DNA from: Massilia polaris
Lineage (GTDB): Bacteria > Pseudomonadota > Gammaproteobacteria > Burkholderiales > Burkholderiaceae_D
NCBI RefSeq assembly: GCF_012927275.1
Contig: NZ_JABBGG010000004.1
Coordinates: forward strand, 186,001 to 250,000
Direction of reading: 5' to 3'
DNA length: 64,000 nt
Below are positions 48,553 to 58,040 of the stretch, one piece after another; within the stretch, counting starts at the first letter, position 1; the number at the start of each line of letters is the position of its first letter. The position numbers were made by a program, and so were the translations under genes. The notes under the pieces are model-generated. The model ran no database searches. It was not told the DNA's origin and saw nothing but the letters and a program-made list of their open reading frames with translations.

Positions 48553-49119
48553 ATGGATAATCAAAAGTCGAACGAGGGATCGGGTAGCAACATGGGTAAG
48601 GATTCCGCAGACAAAGGCGCCGGCGGCAACCAGGCAAGCAGCGGTTCGCCAAACGTTCCGGGCTCGGGCAACCTGGGCGCCAGTAGCTCGGGCAACATGG
48701 GTTCGTCGAGGAACGATACCTCGGCAAGCGGTACCTTGAACAAACAATCCCCGTCGAGCGGCGGCAGCATGGGCAGCGGCAGCGCAGGCAGCATGGGCTC
48801 CAGCGCTTCCCCATCGATGGGCGGCATACCGAAGAACGCCGACGACATGCACAAAGTGATCGACAAGGCAGCCGATTCCGCACAGCCTGCCGTTGACCGC
48901 CTGGTCAGCAGCGCACACGCCGGTGTCGACAAGATGTCGGAAATGTTCTCCGGCGCTTCCGGCAAGATGGATGAACGGAAGCACCAGGTCACCGACGCGT
49001 ACAACAACTTCACGGCAACCAGCCGCGAATACGTCCGCAACAGCCCAGGTACCGCGGTACTGGGTGCATTGGCTGCAGGCTACCTGCTGTCGAAGATCCT
49101 CGGTGGCCGTCGCCACTGA
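48553..49119 (+). CDS. Gly/Ser-rich protein with DUF883 (ElaB/YqjD)-like tail
   Basis: 188 residues. Residues 1-95 are low complexity (repeated GSGN, SSGNMG, GSMGSG). Residues ~98-188 resemble the DUF883 stress proteins: an amphipathic helix (MHKVIDKAADSAQPAVDRLVSSAHAGVDKMSEM), then YVRNSPGTAVLGALAAGYLLSKILGGRRH, a single C-terminal membrane anchor ending in basic residues. ElaB/YqjD proteins are tail-anchored, ribosome-associated and stationary-phase induced. It lies 95 bp before the catalase, suggesting a shared stress role. Confidence 0.7.
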   Translation: MDNQKSNEGSGSNMGKDSADKGAGGNQASSGSPNVPGSGNLGASSSGNMGSSRNDTSASGTLNKQSPSSGGSMGSGSAGSMGSSASPSMGGIPKNADDMHKVIDKAADSAQPAVDRLVSSAHAGVDKMSEMFSGASGKMDERKHQVTDAYNNFTATSREYVRNSPGTAVLGALAAGYLLSKILGGRRH

Positions 49120-49214
49120 CCCAGGCGCAGTACCTGAACGCTCCGGCCGCCCGCTAAAGCGGCCGGGTGCTTTTGTACGTCCCGATTCCCATCTCCAATT
49201 GTCAGGGGTATCAA

Positions 49215-51632
49215 ATGGCTACACGTAAAAAGAACGGGCAGTCCACCGCCGGCGCCGGTTCGATCCTCAGTACCGTTTCAGGTCCGTCCGCTGCGCAGCC
49301 GCCTTCCAGCCTGGGCATGAAGAACGACGTCGCCGAGCAGCTGCGCGGAAACAAGGTCGCCGGCATGAACCTGGCCGCCGCGATGCCGTTCAATCCGAAC
49401 AAGCCGGGCGAACACGGCGACGCGGCGCGCACCCCGCAGCCTGGCGCCACGGCGGAGCCGGAAACCTTGGCGGCAACCGCCAGCACCAGCACCGAAAACG
49501 CCGTCTCGGCAAAAGTGGGCAGCGGCGTTCCGCCCAATGGCAGCAATCCGGCCAATGGCCCGCTCGACCGGGTGCGTGTCGACAGCGGCGGCCAGATGCT
49601 GACCACCAACCAGGGCGTCCCGGTTGCCGATAACCAGAATTCGCTGAAGGTCGGCCTGCGCGGACCGACCGCCATGGAGGATTTCATCCTTCGTGAAAAG
49701 CTTACCCATTTCGACCACGAACGCATTCCTGAACGCGTCGTCCACGCACGCGGATCGGCCGCGCACGGCTACTTCGAAGCCTACGAAGACTTCAGCGACC
49801 TGACCCGCGCCAATCCGTTCTCCGCAGCCGGAAAGCGCACGCCCGTGTTCGTACGATTTTCGACCGTGGCCGGCGAGCGGGGTTCCGCCGATACCGTGCG
49901 CGACGTGCGCGGCTTTGCCGTCAAGTTCTATACGGAAGAGGGCAACTGGGACCTGGTCGGCAACAACATCCCTGTGTTCTTCATCCAGGACGCGATGAAG
50001 TTCCCTGATCTCGTGCACGCCGTCAAGCCTGAGCCGCATCACCAGATGCCGCAGGCTTCCAGCGCGCATGACACCTTCTGGGACTTCGTCTCGCTGATGC
50101 CGGAGTCCGCCCACATGCTGATGTGGCAGATGTCGGACCGTGCGATTCCGCGCAGCTACCGCACGATGCAGGGCTTCGGCGTGCACACCTTCCGGCTGGT
50201 TAATGCCGCAGGCGAATCGCGCTTCTGCAAATTCCACTGGACGCCGATGCAGGGTACCCATTCGCTGGTGTGGGACGAATCGGCCAAGATCACCGGCGCC
50301 GACGCCGACTTCCATCGCCGCGACCTGTGGGAAGCGATCGAGGCCGGCGCCTTCCCTGAATGGGAACTGGGCGTGCAGGTGTTCACCGAAGAACAGGCGG
50401 AAGGCTTCCCCTTCGATGTGCTGGACCCGACCAAGATCGTGCCGGAAGAGCTCGTGCCGCTGCTCCCGCTGGGCAAGATGGTCCTCGACCGGAATCCCGA
50501 CAACTTCTTCGCCGAGACCGAACAGGTCGCGTTCTGCACGGCGCATATCGTGCCGGGTATCGACTTCAGCAACGACCCGCTGCTGCAAGGGCGTATCCAC
50601 TCCTACCTCGACACCCAGCTGACGCGCCTCGGCGGAGCGAATTTCCACGAGATCCCGATCAACGCGCCGGTCGCGCAAGTGCACAACAACCAGCGCGACG
50701 GCATGCACCGCCAGGCCGTCCAGCGCGGCCGTGTCGCCTACGAGCCGAACTCGCTGGCGGGCGGCTGCCCGTTCCAGGCCGGCATGGCCAAGGGCTTCAC
50801 CAGCTTCCCTGAGCGTATTTCGGAAGACAAGGTACGCGGCAAGCCGGAACTGTTCGCCGACCACTACTCGCAGGCGACGCTGTTCTTCGAGAGCCAGACG
50901 CCGGTCGAGCAGGCCCACATCGCCGCCGCCTTCCGCTTCGAGCTGACGCGGGTGCAGGTGCCGGCGGTGCGCCTGCGCGTGCTGGCCTTGCTGGCGAACG
51001 TGGACGCGACGCTGGCGGGCGCTGTCGCGGCCGGCCTTGGCATGGACGTGCCGGCGCCGCTGCCGCTCGCGATCGCCGGTCCTGCTCCCGCGTACGAGCC
51101 GTCGCCGGCCTTGTCGCTGCTGAGCCGTCCGGGTGAAACCGGCATCAAGACGCGCCGCGTGGCGATCCTGGTCGCGCATGGCGTCGACGCCGCGATGGTG
51201 CGCACGATCTACGACTCGCTGCTGGCCGATGGCGCGGTGCCGCGCGTGGTGGCAAGCACGCTGGGCAAGGTCAAGGCGGCCGATGGTGGAACGCTCGACG
51301 TCGAGATCTCGCTCGAAGCCGGTGCGTCGGTGCTGTACGACGCGGTTGTCGTGCCGGACGGGCAGGACGCCGTCACTGCGCTCAGCCGCGACGCGCATGC
51401 GCTCGACTTCGTGCGCGAGCAGTACCGGCACTGCAAGCCGATCCTGGTTCTTGGCGCTGGCGCTGGGCTGCTTGCAAAGGCCAGCGTTCCGCCGGCGCTG
51501 GCGGACGGCTCGGATGATCCGGGCCTGCTGGGTGCGCACGGCGAGGACCTGAAGCAGGCGCTTGCCGCGTTCAAGGAAGCGCTCGCGACGCACCGCTCGT
51601 TTGGGCGCGAGACCGATCCGCCGATGGTGTAA
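49215..51632 (+). CDS. katE: Large-subunit catalase (HPII/KatE type)
   Basis: 805 residues from the ATG at 49215 (CAGGGG upstream); an in-frame start 16 codons earlier is less likely. It has a long N-terminal arm and the catalase core ([13 protein letters not shown] with the catalytic His; [38 protein letters not shown]). The heme Tyr region is [20 protein letters not shown], and the flavodoxin/GATase-like C-terminal domain runs from about residue 650. This is the clade-2 layout of E. coli HPII (753 aa). It removes H2O2 in the cytoplasm, usually in stationary phase. Confidence 0.95.
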   Translation: MATRKKNGQSTAGAGSILSTVSGPSAAQPPSSLGMKNDVAEQLRGNKVAGMNLAAAMPFNPNKPGEHGDAARTPQPGATAEPETLAATASTSTENAVSAKVGSGVPPNGSNPANGPLDRVRVDSGGQMLTTNQGVPVADNQNSLKVGLRGPTAMEDFILREKLTHFDHERIPERVVHARGSAAHGYFEAYEDFSDLTRANPFSAAGKRTPVFVRFSTVAGERGSADTVRDVRGFAVKFYTEEGNWDLVGNNIPVFFIQDAMKFPDLVHAVKPEPHHQMPQASSAHDTFWDFVSLMPESAHMLMWQMSDRAIPRSYRTMQGFGVHTFRLVNAAGESRFCKFHWTPMQGTHSLVWDESAKITGADADFHRRDLWEAIEAGAFPEWELGVQVFTEEQAEGFPFDVLDPTKIVPEELVPLLPLGKMVLDRNPDNFFAETEQVAFCTAHIVPGIDFSNDPLLQGRIHSYLDTQLTRLGGANFHEIPINAPVAQVHNNQRDGMHRQAVQRGRVAYEPNSLAGGCPFQAGMAKGFTSFPERISEDKVRGKPELFADHYSQATLFFESQTPVEQAHIAAAFRFELTRVQVPAVRLRVLALLANVDATLAGAVAAGLGMDVPAPLPLAIAGPAPAYEPSPALSLLSRPGETGIKTRRVAILVAHGVDAAMVRTIYDSLLADGAVPRVVASTLGKVKAADGGTLDVEISLEAGASVLYDAVVVPDGQDAVTALSRDAHALDFVREQYRHCKPILVLGAGAGLLAKASVPPALADGSDDPGLLGAHGEDLKQALAAFKEALATHRSFGRETDPPMV

Positions 51633-51639
51633 GAAGATA

Positions 51640-51677
51640 TAAAATTTGCATAAATTAAGTTTTATGCAAATTTTATT
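51640..51677 (+). terminator. AT-rich hairpin after katE
   Basis: Perfect 16-bp arms (ATAAAATTTGCATAAA and its complement) around a 6-base loop begin 8 bp after the katE stop. The stem is AT-rich, so it could be a weak terminator or an mRNA-stabilising hairpin. Confidence 0.65.
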
Positions 51678-51739
51678 TAGTTAAATCAATGGATGCCGAA
51701 GATGATGGTGAGTAGCGCCAATACCGTATTTTTACTGTA

Positions 51740-51838
51740 TTGCGATGCACCATAGGCGAGACTATATTGAACCTGTCTCCTCCAATCTCTGTATTGGATT
51801 ATCGCCCGCCCGCCATCATGGCCTGCGGGCGTTTTTTT
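51740..51838 (+). ncRNA. Candidate small transcript: promoter and terminator without an ORF
   Basis: TTGCGA (51740-51745), a 17-bp spacer and TATATT (51763-51768) form a good sigma70-type promoter. About 35 bp beyond the predicted start (~51775) begins an intrinsic terminator (CGCCCGC at 51803, GCGGGCG at 51825-51831, then a T7 run). The transcript would be about 60 nt with no open frame of note. It lies between katE and the convergent GGDEF gene. It is an inference from sequence only. Confidence 0.4.
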
Positions 51839-51933
51839 GGCTATGTCACCGTTAAGTGTGGAAATTAGCATGTCGTTCGCGCTGCGCGGGAACGAGGCGG
51901 GGGATTCCCTCTGCGCTGGTGAGCGCGCGCCGC

Positions 51934-53157
51934 TCATGCGGGATGCAGCTGCCTGACCTGTGCCCCTACTGGCCCCGGGACTTGCATCACCTCGACGATG
52001 CCCTGCTCGACTGCATCGCTGAAGCCGGATTCGATCGCTGCCAGCGCGTCCGTCTCGTCCGCATTGACGCCGGCCACGGCCACCGCGCGGTTGCGGCCCT
52101 GCTGCTTGGCGTGATGCAGCGCCTTGTCGGCCAGGCTCACCACTTTCTGCCAGTCGAATTCGGCCTCCGGGATGCCGGAGAACGGCACGCACGCCAGGCC
52201 GGCGCTGATCGTCACCGGGATCGATTTGACGTCGACCTGCACCGGCGTCGAGCCGACCGCGCCCATCACCCTTTCAAGCATCATGCGCATCTGGTTCGGA
52301 TGGGCGTTCGGCGAGAACACGAGGAACTCTTCGCCGCCCCAGCGCACCAGCATGTCGGTGTCGCGCACGACCTTGTTCAGGCGGCGCCCGACTTCGGCCA
52401 GCACCGCGTCGCCGACGTCATGGCCGAGACGATCGTTGACCAGCCTGAAATTGTCGATATTGATCAGGGTGATGCAGTCGGTGCTTGCCCTGCGCTGCGC
52501 CGGCGACTCCGAGCGCTCGGTCATCTTGTCGAGGAAGGCGCGGCGGTTCTGCAGGCGGGTCAGCGGATCGCGGCGTGCCTGATCTTCCAGTTCGCGATTG
52601 AGCTGAGCCAGCCGTTCGCTCTTGTCCTGCGCGCGGCGGTACATCATGAAGACCGCAGCGGCCGCCGCGGCCGCCGCCACCGCCGCCAGGGTCGTGGCCA
52701 GCAGGCGCAGGCGCTGTGCCCGCGGGATGGTTTCGGCCGTGCTGCGCGAGCCCGCAGGCTGGGCGCGGTCGAGCCCCGGCGCGCGTGCCGGCGTGGCGCC
52801 AAGCGCGGGCTTGCCGAGGGCCGGCTTGCCAACGCTCGCGCCGCCCGGCGCTGCCGCCACCGCCAGCCCGGCGATCGCCTGCAAGGCGCCCGGCGACAGG
52901 CAGCCGCGCACGCGTTCTTCGGTGCTGGCCAGTTCGCGCTTGAGCAGCGGCGACGCATCGGGCGGCAGCGCCAGGCGCACCATCTCGATACGGCGCACCG
53001 CCTCGGTGTCGGCATGGTCAACCAGCGCGCGAATCGATTTCAGTTCGGCGAGGGCGCTCTGGTCACTGGCCAGCGCCACCGGAGGCGCGAGGAAAAGGGC
53101 GGCAATGATGCCCGGCAGGGCGAGGCGTCGCAATGGGGCTTGATATTTGAGCATCAT
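51934..53157 (-). CDS. Diguanylate cyclase (GGDEF) with periplasmic-leader N-terminus
   Basis: 407 residues. A signal-like N-terminus (LALPGIIAALFLAPPVALA) and an Ala/Pro-rich region precede one membrane helix (LLATTLAAVAAAAAAAAVFMMY, residues 152-173) and a GGDEF domain from about residue 195. The active motif is GGEEF (274-278), and the inhibitory site RxxD (R265-D268) is kept. It should make cyclic di-GMP with product inhibition. It follows the receiver-kinase hybrid on the same strand, 112 bp downstream. Confidence 0.9.
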   Translation of the reverse strand: MMLKYQAPLRRLALPGIIAALFLAPPVALASDQSALAELKSIRALVDHADTEAVRRIEMVRLALPPDASPLLKRELASTEERVRGCLSPGALQAIAGLAVAAAPGGASVGKPALGKPALGATPARAPGLDRAQPAGSRSTAETIPRAQRLRLLATTLAAVAAAAAAAAVFMMYRRAQDKSERLAQLNRELEDQARRDPLTRLQNRRAFLDKMTERSESPAQRRASTDCITLINIDNFRLVNDRLGHDVGDAVLAEVGRRLNKVVRDTDMLVRWGGEEFLVFSPNAHPNQMRMMLERVMGAVGSTPVQVDVKSIPVTISAGLACVPFSGIPEAEFDWQKVVSLADKALHHAKQQGRNRAVAVAGVNADETDALAAIESGFSDAVEQGIVEVMQVPGPVGAQVRQLHPA

Positions 53158-53269
53158 GGAACGGGCGTCTGGCCCCGTATCGTCAAATTAAACCCTCGCA
53201 CATTAGCTCAATTTTTGATGCTTGTGGGAAATATCTAATGGCGATCCGGCTTGCATCAAGCCGGCCGGC

Positions 53270-54637
53270 TCAGGCGGCTGGCTTGAATTCGCGGGTGGGA
53301 AGGCTCAGCGTGAAGGTGCTGCCGCGGCCGAATTCGCTGCTCAGCGTCAGCGTACCGCCCAGCAGGTTGGCCAGGTTCTGGCACAGGTACAGCCCCAGGC
53401 CGGCGCCTTCCACATTGCGGGTCGAGGTCGAGTCTAGCTGCGAGAACGCCTGGAACAGCCTGGCCTGGTCTTCGGTGCGGATGCCGCTGCCGCTGTCTTC
53501 CACCGAAATCTCGGTCAGCGATGCGCCGTCGGCGATCCGCTGCGACAGCGCGACCTTGATCGAGCCCTGTTCGGTGAACTTGATGGCGTTGTTGACCAGG
53601 TTGATGACGATCTGCGTCAGCGCGCGCCGGTCCGACGTGATGATGACCGGCGTCTCCGGCAGGTCGAGCGCCAGCGACAGTCCTTTTTGCGCGGCCAGCG
53701 GGCGCAGGGTGTCGGCGGTTTCGTTCAGCAGGTTCTGGCAGTGCACGCGCTCGGCCGCCAGCGTGACCTTGCCCGATTCGATCTTGGCCACGTCGAGGAT
53801 ATCGTTGATCAGCGAGAGCAGGTGGCGCGCGCTGGTGCGAATCGTGTTGAGCTGCTTGTCCTGGTCGGTGGTCAGCGGCCCGGCAAGCTTCATCAGCAGC
53901 GCGCCGGTAAAGCCGATGATCGCGTTGAGCGGGGTGCGCAACTCGTGCGACATGTTCGCGATGAAGGCCGACTTCATGCGGCTCGCCTCGGCCAGCTCAA
54001 GGTTCTTGTGCGCGATCTCGCGGTTGGTGTTTTCCAGCGCGGTGGCGTGGTGCGCCAGCCGCATATTCAGCTCGATCACCTGGCGTTCGCGCGCCTGCAG
54101 TTCGCCGTTGACGTGCACCGCCTGCTCGTAGGTCGAGATCAAGAGGTCGAGGATCTGCTGGCGGCCCGCGTTGATGAAGTGCTTCTGCTCGCCCAGGTAC
54201 AGCGCGACGCCCACTTCGGCATTCATGTCGCGGCGCAGGACCTGGTTGGCCAGCATCTGGCTGATGCGGCTTAGCAGGTAGTCTTCCGCGTACGGCTTGC
54301 GCACGAAGTTGTCGGCGCCGCACTCGATGCCGCGGATGATGTCCTTGGCGTCGTTCAGGGCCGTCACGAGGATGACCGGGACATCTTCCAGCGCCGGGTC
54401 GGACTTGATGGCGCGGCACAGGTCATAGCCGTTCATCTCGGGCATGATGATGTCCGACAGGACCAGGTGCGGCTTGCGTTCCCTGATCTCGTCCAGTGCC
54501 AGCCTGCCATTGGCCGCGACGCGCACGCAGTAGGACCGCGCCTGGATCAGCCGGCGCAGGCGCTCGGCCTGGGTCGGGCTGTCCTCGACGACCAGGATCT
54601 CGAAAGGCTGGTTATGTATGTCGTTCGTTAGTTCCAA
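53270..54637 (-). CDS. Receiver domain-histidine kinase hybrid
   Basis: 455 residues, soluble. An N-terminal receiver domain (residues ~12-130; phospho-acceptor D62 in VLSDIIMP, K in VRKPYAED) is joined by a coiled coil to HisKA (MSHELRTPLNAIIGF, H231) and HATPase_c (NLVNNAIKFTEQG, SGSGIR, GAGLGLYL). The receiver-first order suggests a kinase whose activity is controlled by phosphotransfer from another kinase. The GGDEF gene downstream is a possible output. Confidence 0.9.
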   Translation of the reverse strand: MELTNDIHNQPFEILVVEDSPTQAERLRRLIQARSYCVRVAANGRLALDEIRERKPHLVLSDIIMPEMNGYDLCRAIKSDPALEDVPVILVTALNDAKDIIRGIECGADNFVRKPYAEDYLLSRISQMLANQVLRRDMNAEVGVALYLGEQKHFINAGRQQILDLLISTYEQAVHVNGELQARERQVIELNMRLAHHATALENTNREIAHKNLELAEASRMKSAFIANMSHELRTPLNAIIGFTGALLMKLAGPLTTDQDKQLNTIRTSARHLLSLINDILDVAKIESGKVTLAAERVHCQNLLNETADTLRPLAAQKGLSLALDLPETPVIITSDRRALTQIVINLVNNAIKFTEQGSIKVALSQRIADGASLTEISVEDSGSGIRTEDQARLFQAFSQLDSTSTRNVEGAGLGLYLCQNLANLLGGTLTLSSEFGRGSTFTLSLPTREFKPAA

Positions 54638-54740
54638 CGGACTGCTCCTCGCCGCCGCGGCTCACGCCGCCTGACCAAAGACTATATCGAACTTCGAGCA
54701 CGGTAAGCATAAATTTTCAGTGTGCGAGAAGTCACATTTT

Positions 54741-55478
54741 TTACGGCACCTGCGCGCCCTGGAATCCGCCGGCGCGCCACGTCAATACGAGGGTGTCGCG
54801 ATGGCCGTTGGCGCCGTCCGGCTGGATCGGCGTCGATTCGTGGATCACGCGCGCGTCGTCGAGCAGCAGCAGGGTCCACGGCTCCAGCATCGTGAAGCGC
54901 TGGCCATTCGGGCCATCGGCGTCGAACACGCGCGTCTCGCCGCCCTTGATATGGCTGCGGCCGACCAGCAGCACGGCGACAAAGTCGACCCCGTCGCGGT
55001 GCGCGCCTTCCGGCGTCGGGCGGCCGATGCCTTCCAGCGTATCGATGCGGAACTGATGCGCTTCGACATACCAGCGGCGCGCGCCCGCCACTTTCGAGCA
55101 CACGTCGCCCAGGCTGCGCAGCAGGCGCTGCCAGCCGGCTTGCGCCACGGTGCCCGCTTCAACCGGCGCGAACAGGCGGTGCATGCCGCCGTGGAGCGCG
55201 TTGTACTCCACCGGCTGCCAGTGCGCGCGGTGCGGCGCCTGCGCCAGGGCGCCGTCCTGGATGAAGCAGGAGTGGCGCCGGCGCCGGTAGCGGCCGGCGT
55301 CCTTCAGGTAGTTATCGAGTTCGAGATTGTCCCAGCTTGCGGCCAGCGCGGCCAGCTCGGCTTCGCTGCAGCCGGCCAGGGCGCACACGTCGGCCGGGCG
55401 CAGTACGGCGTAGCCGTCGTCTTTCAGCGCGGCCGCAAGCCGCGCAGGATCTGAATAGGGTGGTTCAACGTAAGTCAT
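54741..55478 (-). CDS. 2OG-Fe(II) dioxygenase family protein (PF10014-like)
   Basis: 245 residues from the ATG at 55478; the open frame 43 codons upstream overlaps the TonB receptor end. Iron ligands are visible as HRDGVDFVAVLLVG (H-x-D) and the distal His in DDARVIHESTPI, with an Arg near the end (GHRDTLVLTW) for 2-oxoglutarate. Members of this family include free L-amino-acid hydroxylases of the isoleucine dioxygenase type. It lies 43 bp after the TonB-receptor gene on the same strand, so it is probably the last gene of that cluster. Confidence 0.8.
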   Translation of the reverse strand: MTYVEPPYSDPARLAAALKDDGYAVLRPADVCALAGCSEAELAALAASWDNLELDNYLKDAGRYRRRRHSCFIQDGALAQAPHRAHWQPVEYNALHGGMHRLFAPVEAGTVAQAGWQRLLRSLGDVCSKVAGARRWYVEAHQFRIDTLEGIGRPTPEGAHRDGVDFVAVLLVGRSHIKGGETRVFDADGPNGQRFTMLEPWTLLLLDDARVIHESTPIQPDGANGHRDTLVLTWRAGGFQGAQVP

Positions 55479-55521
55479 CCTGCAAGCGTACCATTTTTCA
55501 CGCCGGCCGGCAGGGGGAGGC

Positions 55522-57549
55522 CTACCACTGAACGATGGCGGCGACGCGGAAATTGCGCGGTTCGAGCGGATGGAAGTGCACGTCGTCGCGTGCTTCGCTT
55601 TCACCATTCAGGCGCGAGGCATAGAAATACGAGATCGCCGCATCGCGCCGGTCGAGCAGGTTGAAGCCTTCCAGCTCAAGCCGCACACGGCTGTTGATCC
55701 GGTAGCCGATGCGTGCATTCAGCGTGCTGCTGCCGCCGCTGCGCACGCTGTTGTCCTCAAGGAGCGGACGCGGTCCGGCGTAGCGCAGGTTGGCCGAACC
55801 CGACCAGGCGCCGCGCCGGTCCACCGTCACGCCCAGCTGCCCGACGCCTTCGACCGCACCAGAGATAAAGTCTTCGCCCGCAGCGGCGCCGCGCGAACGC
55901 GCGTGCGCGTACGCCAGGTCCAGGTCGAGCGACAGCCATTTCACCGGCTTGTAATAGTTCGACAGTTCGACGCCGTGCCGCACGCTTGGCAGTCCGGCTT
56001 CGGTGGCGCCGGCGTCGCCCAGGTAAGCCAGCTCCGAATCGAACGCAAGCCGGTACACGGCGAGGCTGGTTTGCAGGCCTTTCACGGGCTCGGTGCGCAA
56101 TCCTGCTTCGATGCCGCGCGACTTTACCAGGCCGGGCGAACGGTCAACCGCGGCGGTCGTGCCGCGCGCATCGTTGCTGTGGAAGCCGGCGCCCATGTTG
56201 AAGTACAGCTCGGTGTTTGCGGCCGGCGTCAGCGCCACGCTGAGCGACGGGCTGGCAAGGCGGGCGCGCGCGGTGCCGGAATTATCGCTGCGGTCGCTGC
56301 TGACGTCGAAGCGGTAGTGGTCGGTGCGCACGCCGGCGACGGTGCGCAGCATCGCGTTCCAGCGCGTGCCCGCTTCGATGAACATCGCGGCGCTGCTTTC
56401 GACAATGTGGTCTTCGCGGGTGACCGACAGGCGCTTGCGTTCGCGCGTGTTGTACAGGCCATTGAAGATATTGTCGTTCTGGAGCTGGATGCCGGCCGTG
56501 ATGTCGGTCGCGCGGGCGTCGCCGTGCAAGTGCCAGCTGTGGGTCGCATTCAGGCCGCTGGTGACGCGGCGGTCCGGCTGGGCGAACTGGTCGCCGTTGA
56601 CCGGGTCGTTCAGGAAATAGGTGAAATTCGAGTACAGGTCGGTGCGGTTGCGGATCACGAAGGCATTGACCTTGGACGCCGAATCGCTGGCGGTGCGGCG
56701 CCAGGTGCCGGACACGCTGTAGCGCTGCGCCTCGCCGGCGTCGCTCGGGTCGATGGTGTCGAAGCGGCCGATCGTCCCCGCATCGACGGCGCGCTGCGGC
56801 ACCTGGTCGCTCGCATTCCAGCGGCCGCGGTAAGCCATCGCCGCGATGCTGAAGCCGTTGTTGGCGTAGCCGCGGCTGTAGCGCAGCACGGCGTTGGCCT
56901 TGCGGTAGTCTTCCGGGCGCGTGAACGGGCCGTCCTTGTGCAGCAGTTCCAGCGCGTACAGCAGGTTGCCGCCAAACGCTTCGGGCGACGCCGCGGTCAT
57001 CGCGCGGCGGTAGCCGTCATGGCCGGCCGCGACGCTGGCGATGCCGCGCGCAAGCCGGTTGGCGTAAGTAATCGAGGCGCTGCCGGCCGACGCGAAGTCG
57101 CCTTCGCGGGCCGAGTACGGGCCTTTTTTGTAATCCAGCCGCGCAGCCAGTTCGGGAATCAGGAAATTCAGGTCGCTCCAGCCCTGGCCGTGCGCATGGC
57201 TGCGCTGGTTGACGGGCATGTCGTCGATGGCGGTGCGCAGGTCGGTGCCGTGGTCGAGGTTGAAGCCGCGCAGGAAGAACTGGTTGGCTTTGCCTTCGCC
57301 GCTATGCTGGGTCACCAGCACGCCGGGCGCAGCCTCGAGCAGTTCGCCGGGGCGGTACACGGTGCGCGCTTCGAGCTGCTGGCGCGAGACGCTGCCGGCG
57401 CTGGCCGAATCGGCCAGTCCAAGGTCGCCGTCGCGCATGCTGTGGATCAGCACGGACGGCAGCATCGGGTCGTCGGCCAGGGCCGGCAGGTGGCAGCACA
57501 GGGCGCCGACGGCAATCGGCGCCAGCCGCAGTCGCAGCGGATGAATCAT
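55522..57549 (-). CDS. TonB-dependent outer-membrane receptor
   Basis: 675 residues. After a signal peptide (ends near LPALA), a plug domain (YRPGELLEAAPGVLVTQHSGEGKANQFFLRGFNLDHGTDL, about residues 65-105) leads into a 22-strand-type barrel ending in an aromatic terminal strand (RNFRVAAIVQW). Its ATG overlaps the stop of the upstream DUF6702-like gene (57546-57549). No TonB box or FecA-type signalling extension is evident. The ligand is unknown; the peptidase and dioxygenase neighbours suggest a peptide or amino-acid-derived compound. Confidence 0.92.
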   Translation of the reverse strand: MIHPLRLRLAPIAVGALCCHLPALADDPMLPSVLIHSMRDGDLGLADSASAGSVSRQQLEARTVYRPGELLEAAPGVLVTQHSGEGKANQFFLRGFNLDHGTDLRTAIDDMPVNQRSHAHGQGWSDLNFLIPELAARLDYKKGPYSAREGDFASAGSASITYANRLARGIASVAAGHDGYRRAMTAASPEAFGGNLLYALELLHKDGPFTRPEDYRKANAVLRYSRGYANNGFSIAAMAYRGRWNASDQVPQRAVDAGTIGRFDTIDPSDAGEAQRYSVSGTWRRTASDSASKVNAFVIRNRTDLYSNFTYFLNDPVNGDQFAQPDRRVTSGLNATHSWHLHGDARATDITAGIQLQNDNIFNGLYNTRERKRLSVTREDHIVESSAAMFIEAGTRWNAMLRTVAGVRTDHYRFDVSSDRSDNSGTARARLASPSLSVALTPAANTELYFNMGAGFHSNDARGTTAAVDRSPGLVKSRGIEAGLRTEPVKGLQTSLAVYRLAFDSELAYLGDAGATEAGLPSVRHGVELSNYYKPVKWLSLDLDLAYAHARSRGAAAGEDFISGAVEGVGQLGVTVDRRGAWSGSANLRYAGPRPLLEDNSVRSGGSSTLNARIGYRINSRVRLELEGFNLLDRRDAAISYFYASRLNGESEARDDVHFHPLEPRNFRVAAIVQW

Positions 57550-58031
57550 GGACTCTGGCGTACGCTGGCGCGCTGGAAGGTCAGCGACCGGACCGTTCCG
57601 CCGGGCGCCATGTTGATGGTATTGACCTGGTCGGGCAGGAAGTCGATCAGCACTTCGTCATGGATGGCCGCGATTTTTTCCGGCGGCGTGCCTTCGAGCT
57701 CCTGGTAGATCGTCACGCTTTGCGGATCGACAGTGACGCCGATCCAGCGCAGCGGCAGGCGCGATTTATCAGGCGCCAGCAGGTAGAACTGCTGCTCGAT
57801 GTACTTGCGCAGGATCGCCTCGTCTTCCGGGTCCTGCAGGTCGAACTGGCGCTGGTACAGGTTGGACAGCAGCGCTTCGACGTCATGCAGCATGTAGGTG
57901 TGCACGATCTCGGTGCTGCCGGTGCGGGCATTGAACGACAGGTCGGTGATGCCGGCGTGGTAGCGGTGCGCGTGCGCCGCCGCGCTGACGCAAACCAGCG
58001 CGGCGGCCACGGCGAACTTCAGGCGATGCAA
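57546..58031 (-). CDS. DUF6702-like periplasmic protein
   Basis: 161 residues with a signal peptide (cut near AAAHAH). The mature part has HRYHAGITDLSFNARTGSTEIVHTYMLHDVEALLSNLYQRQ and a beta-rich remainder (LPLRWIGVTVDPQSVTIYQELEG). DUF6702-type proteins often accompany TonB receptors and M1 peptidases; their role is unknown. The N-terminal histidines could bind metal. The gene is 9 bp after the peptidase and overlaps the receptor by 4 bp. Confidence 0.75.
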   Translation of the reverse strand: MHRLKFAVAAALVCVSAAAHAHRYHAGITDLSFNARTGSTEIVHTYMLHDVEALLSNLYQRQFDLQDPEDEAILRKYIEQQFYLLAPDKSRLPLRWIGVTVDPQSVTIYQELEGTPPEKIAAIHDEVLIDFLPDQVNTINMAPGGTVRSLTFQRASVRQSP

Positions 58032-58040
58032 GGCGATGAC

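Noticed and set aside
49278-51593. 771-codon open frame antisense to katE
   Set aside because: The catalase frame is full length with conserved motifs, and the antisense product has no recognisable domain.
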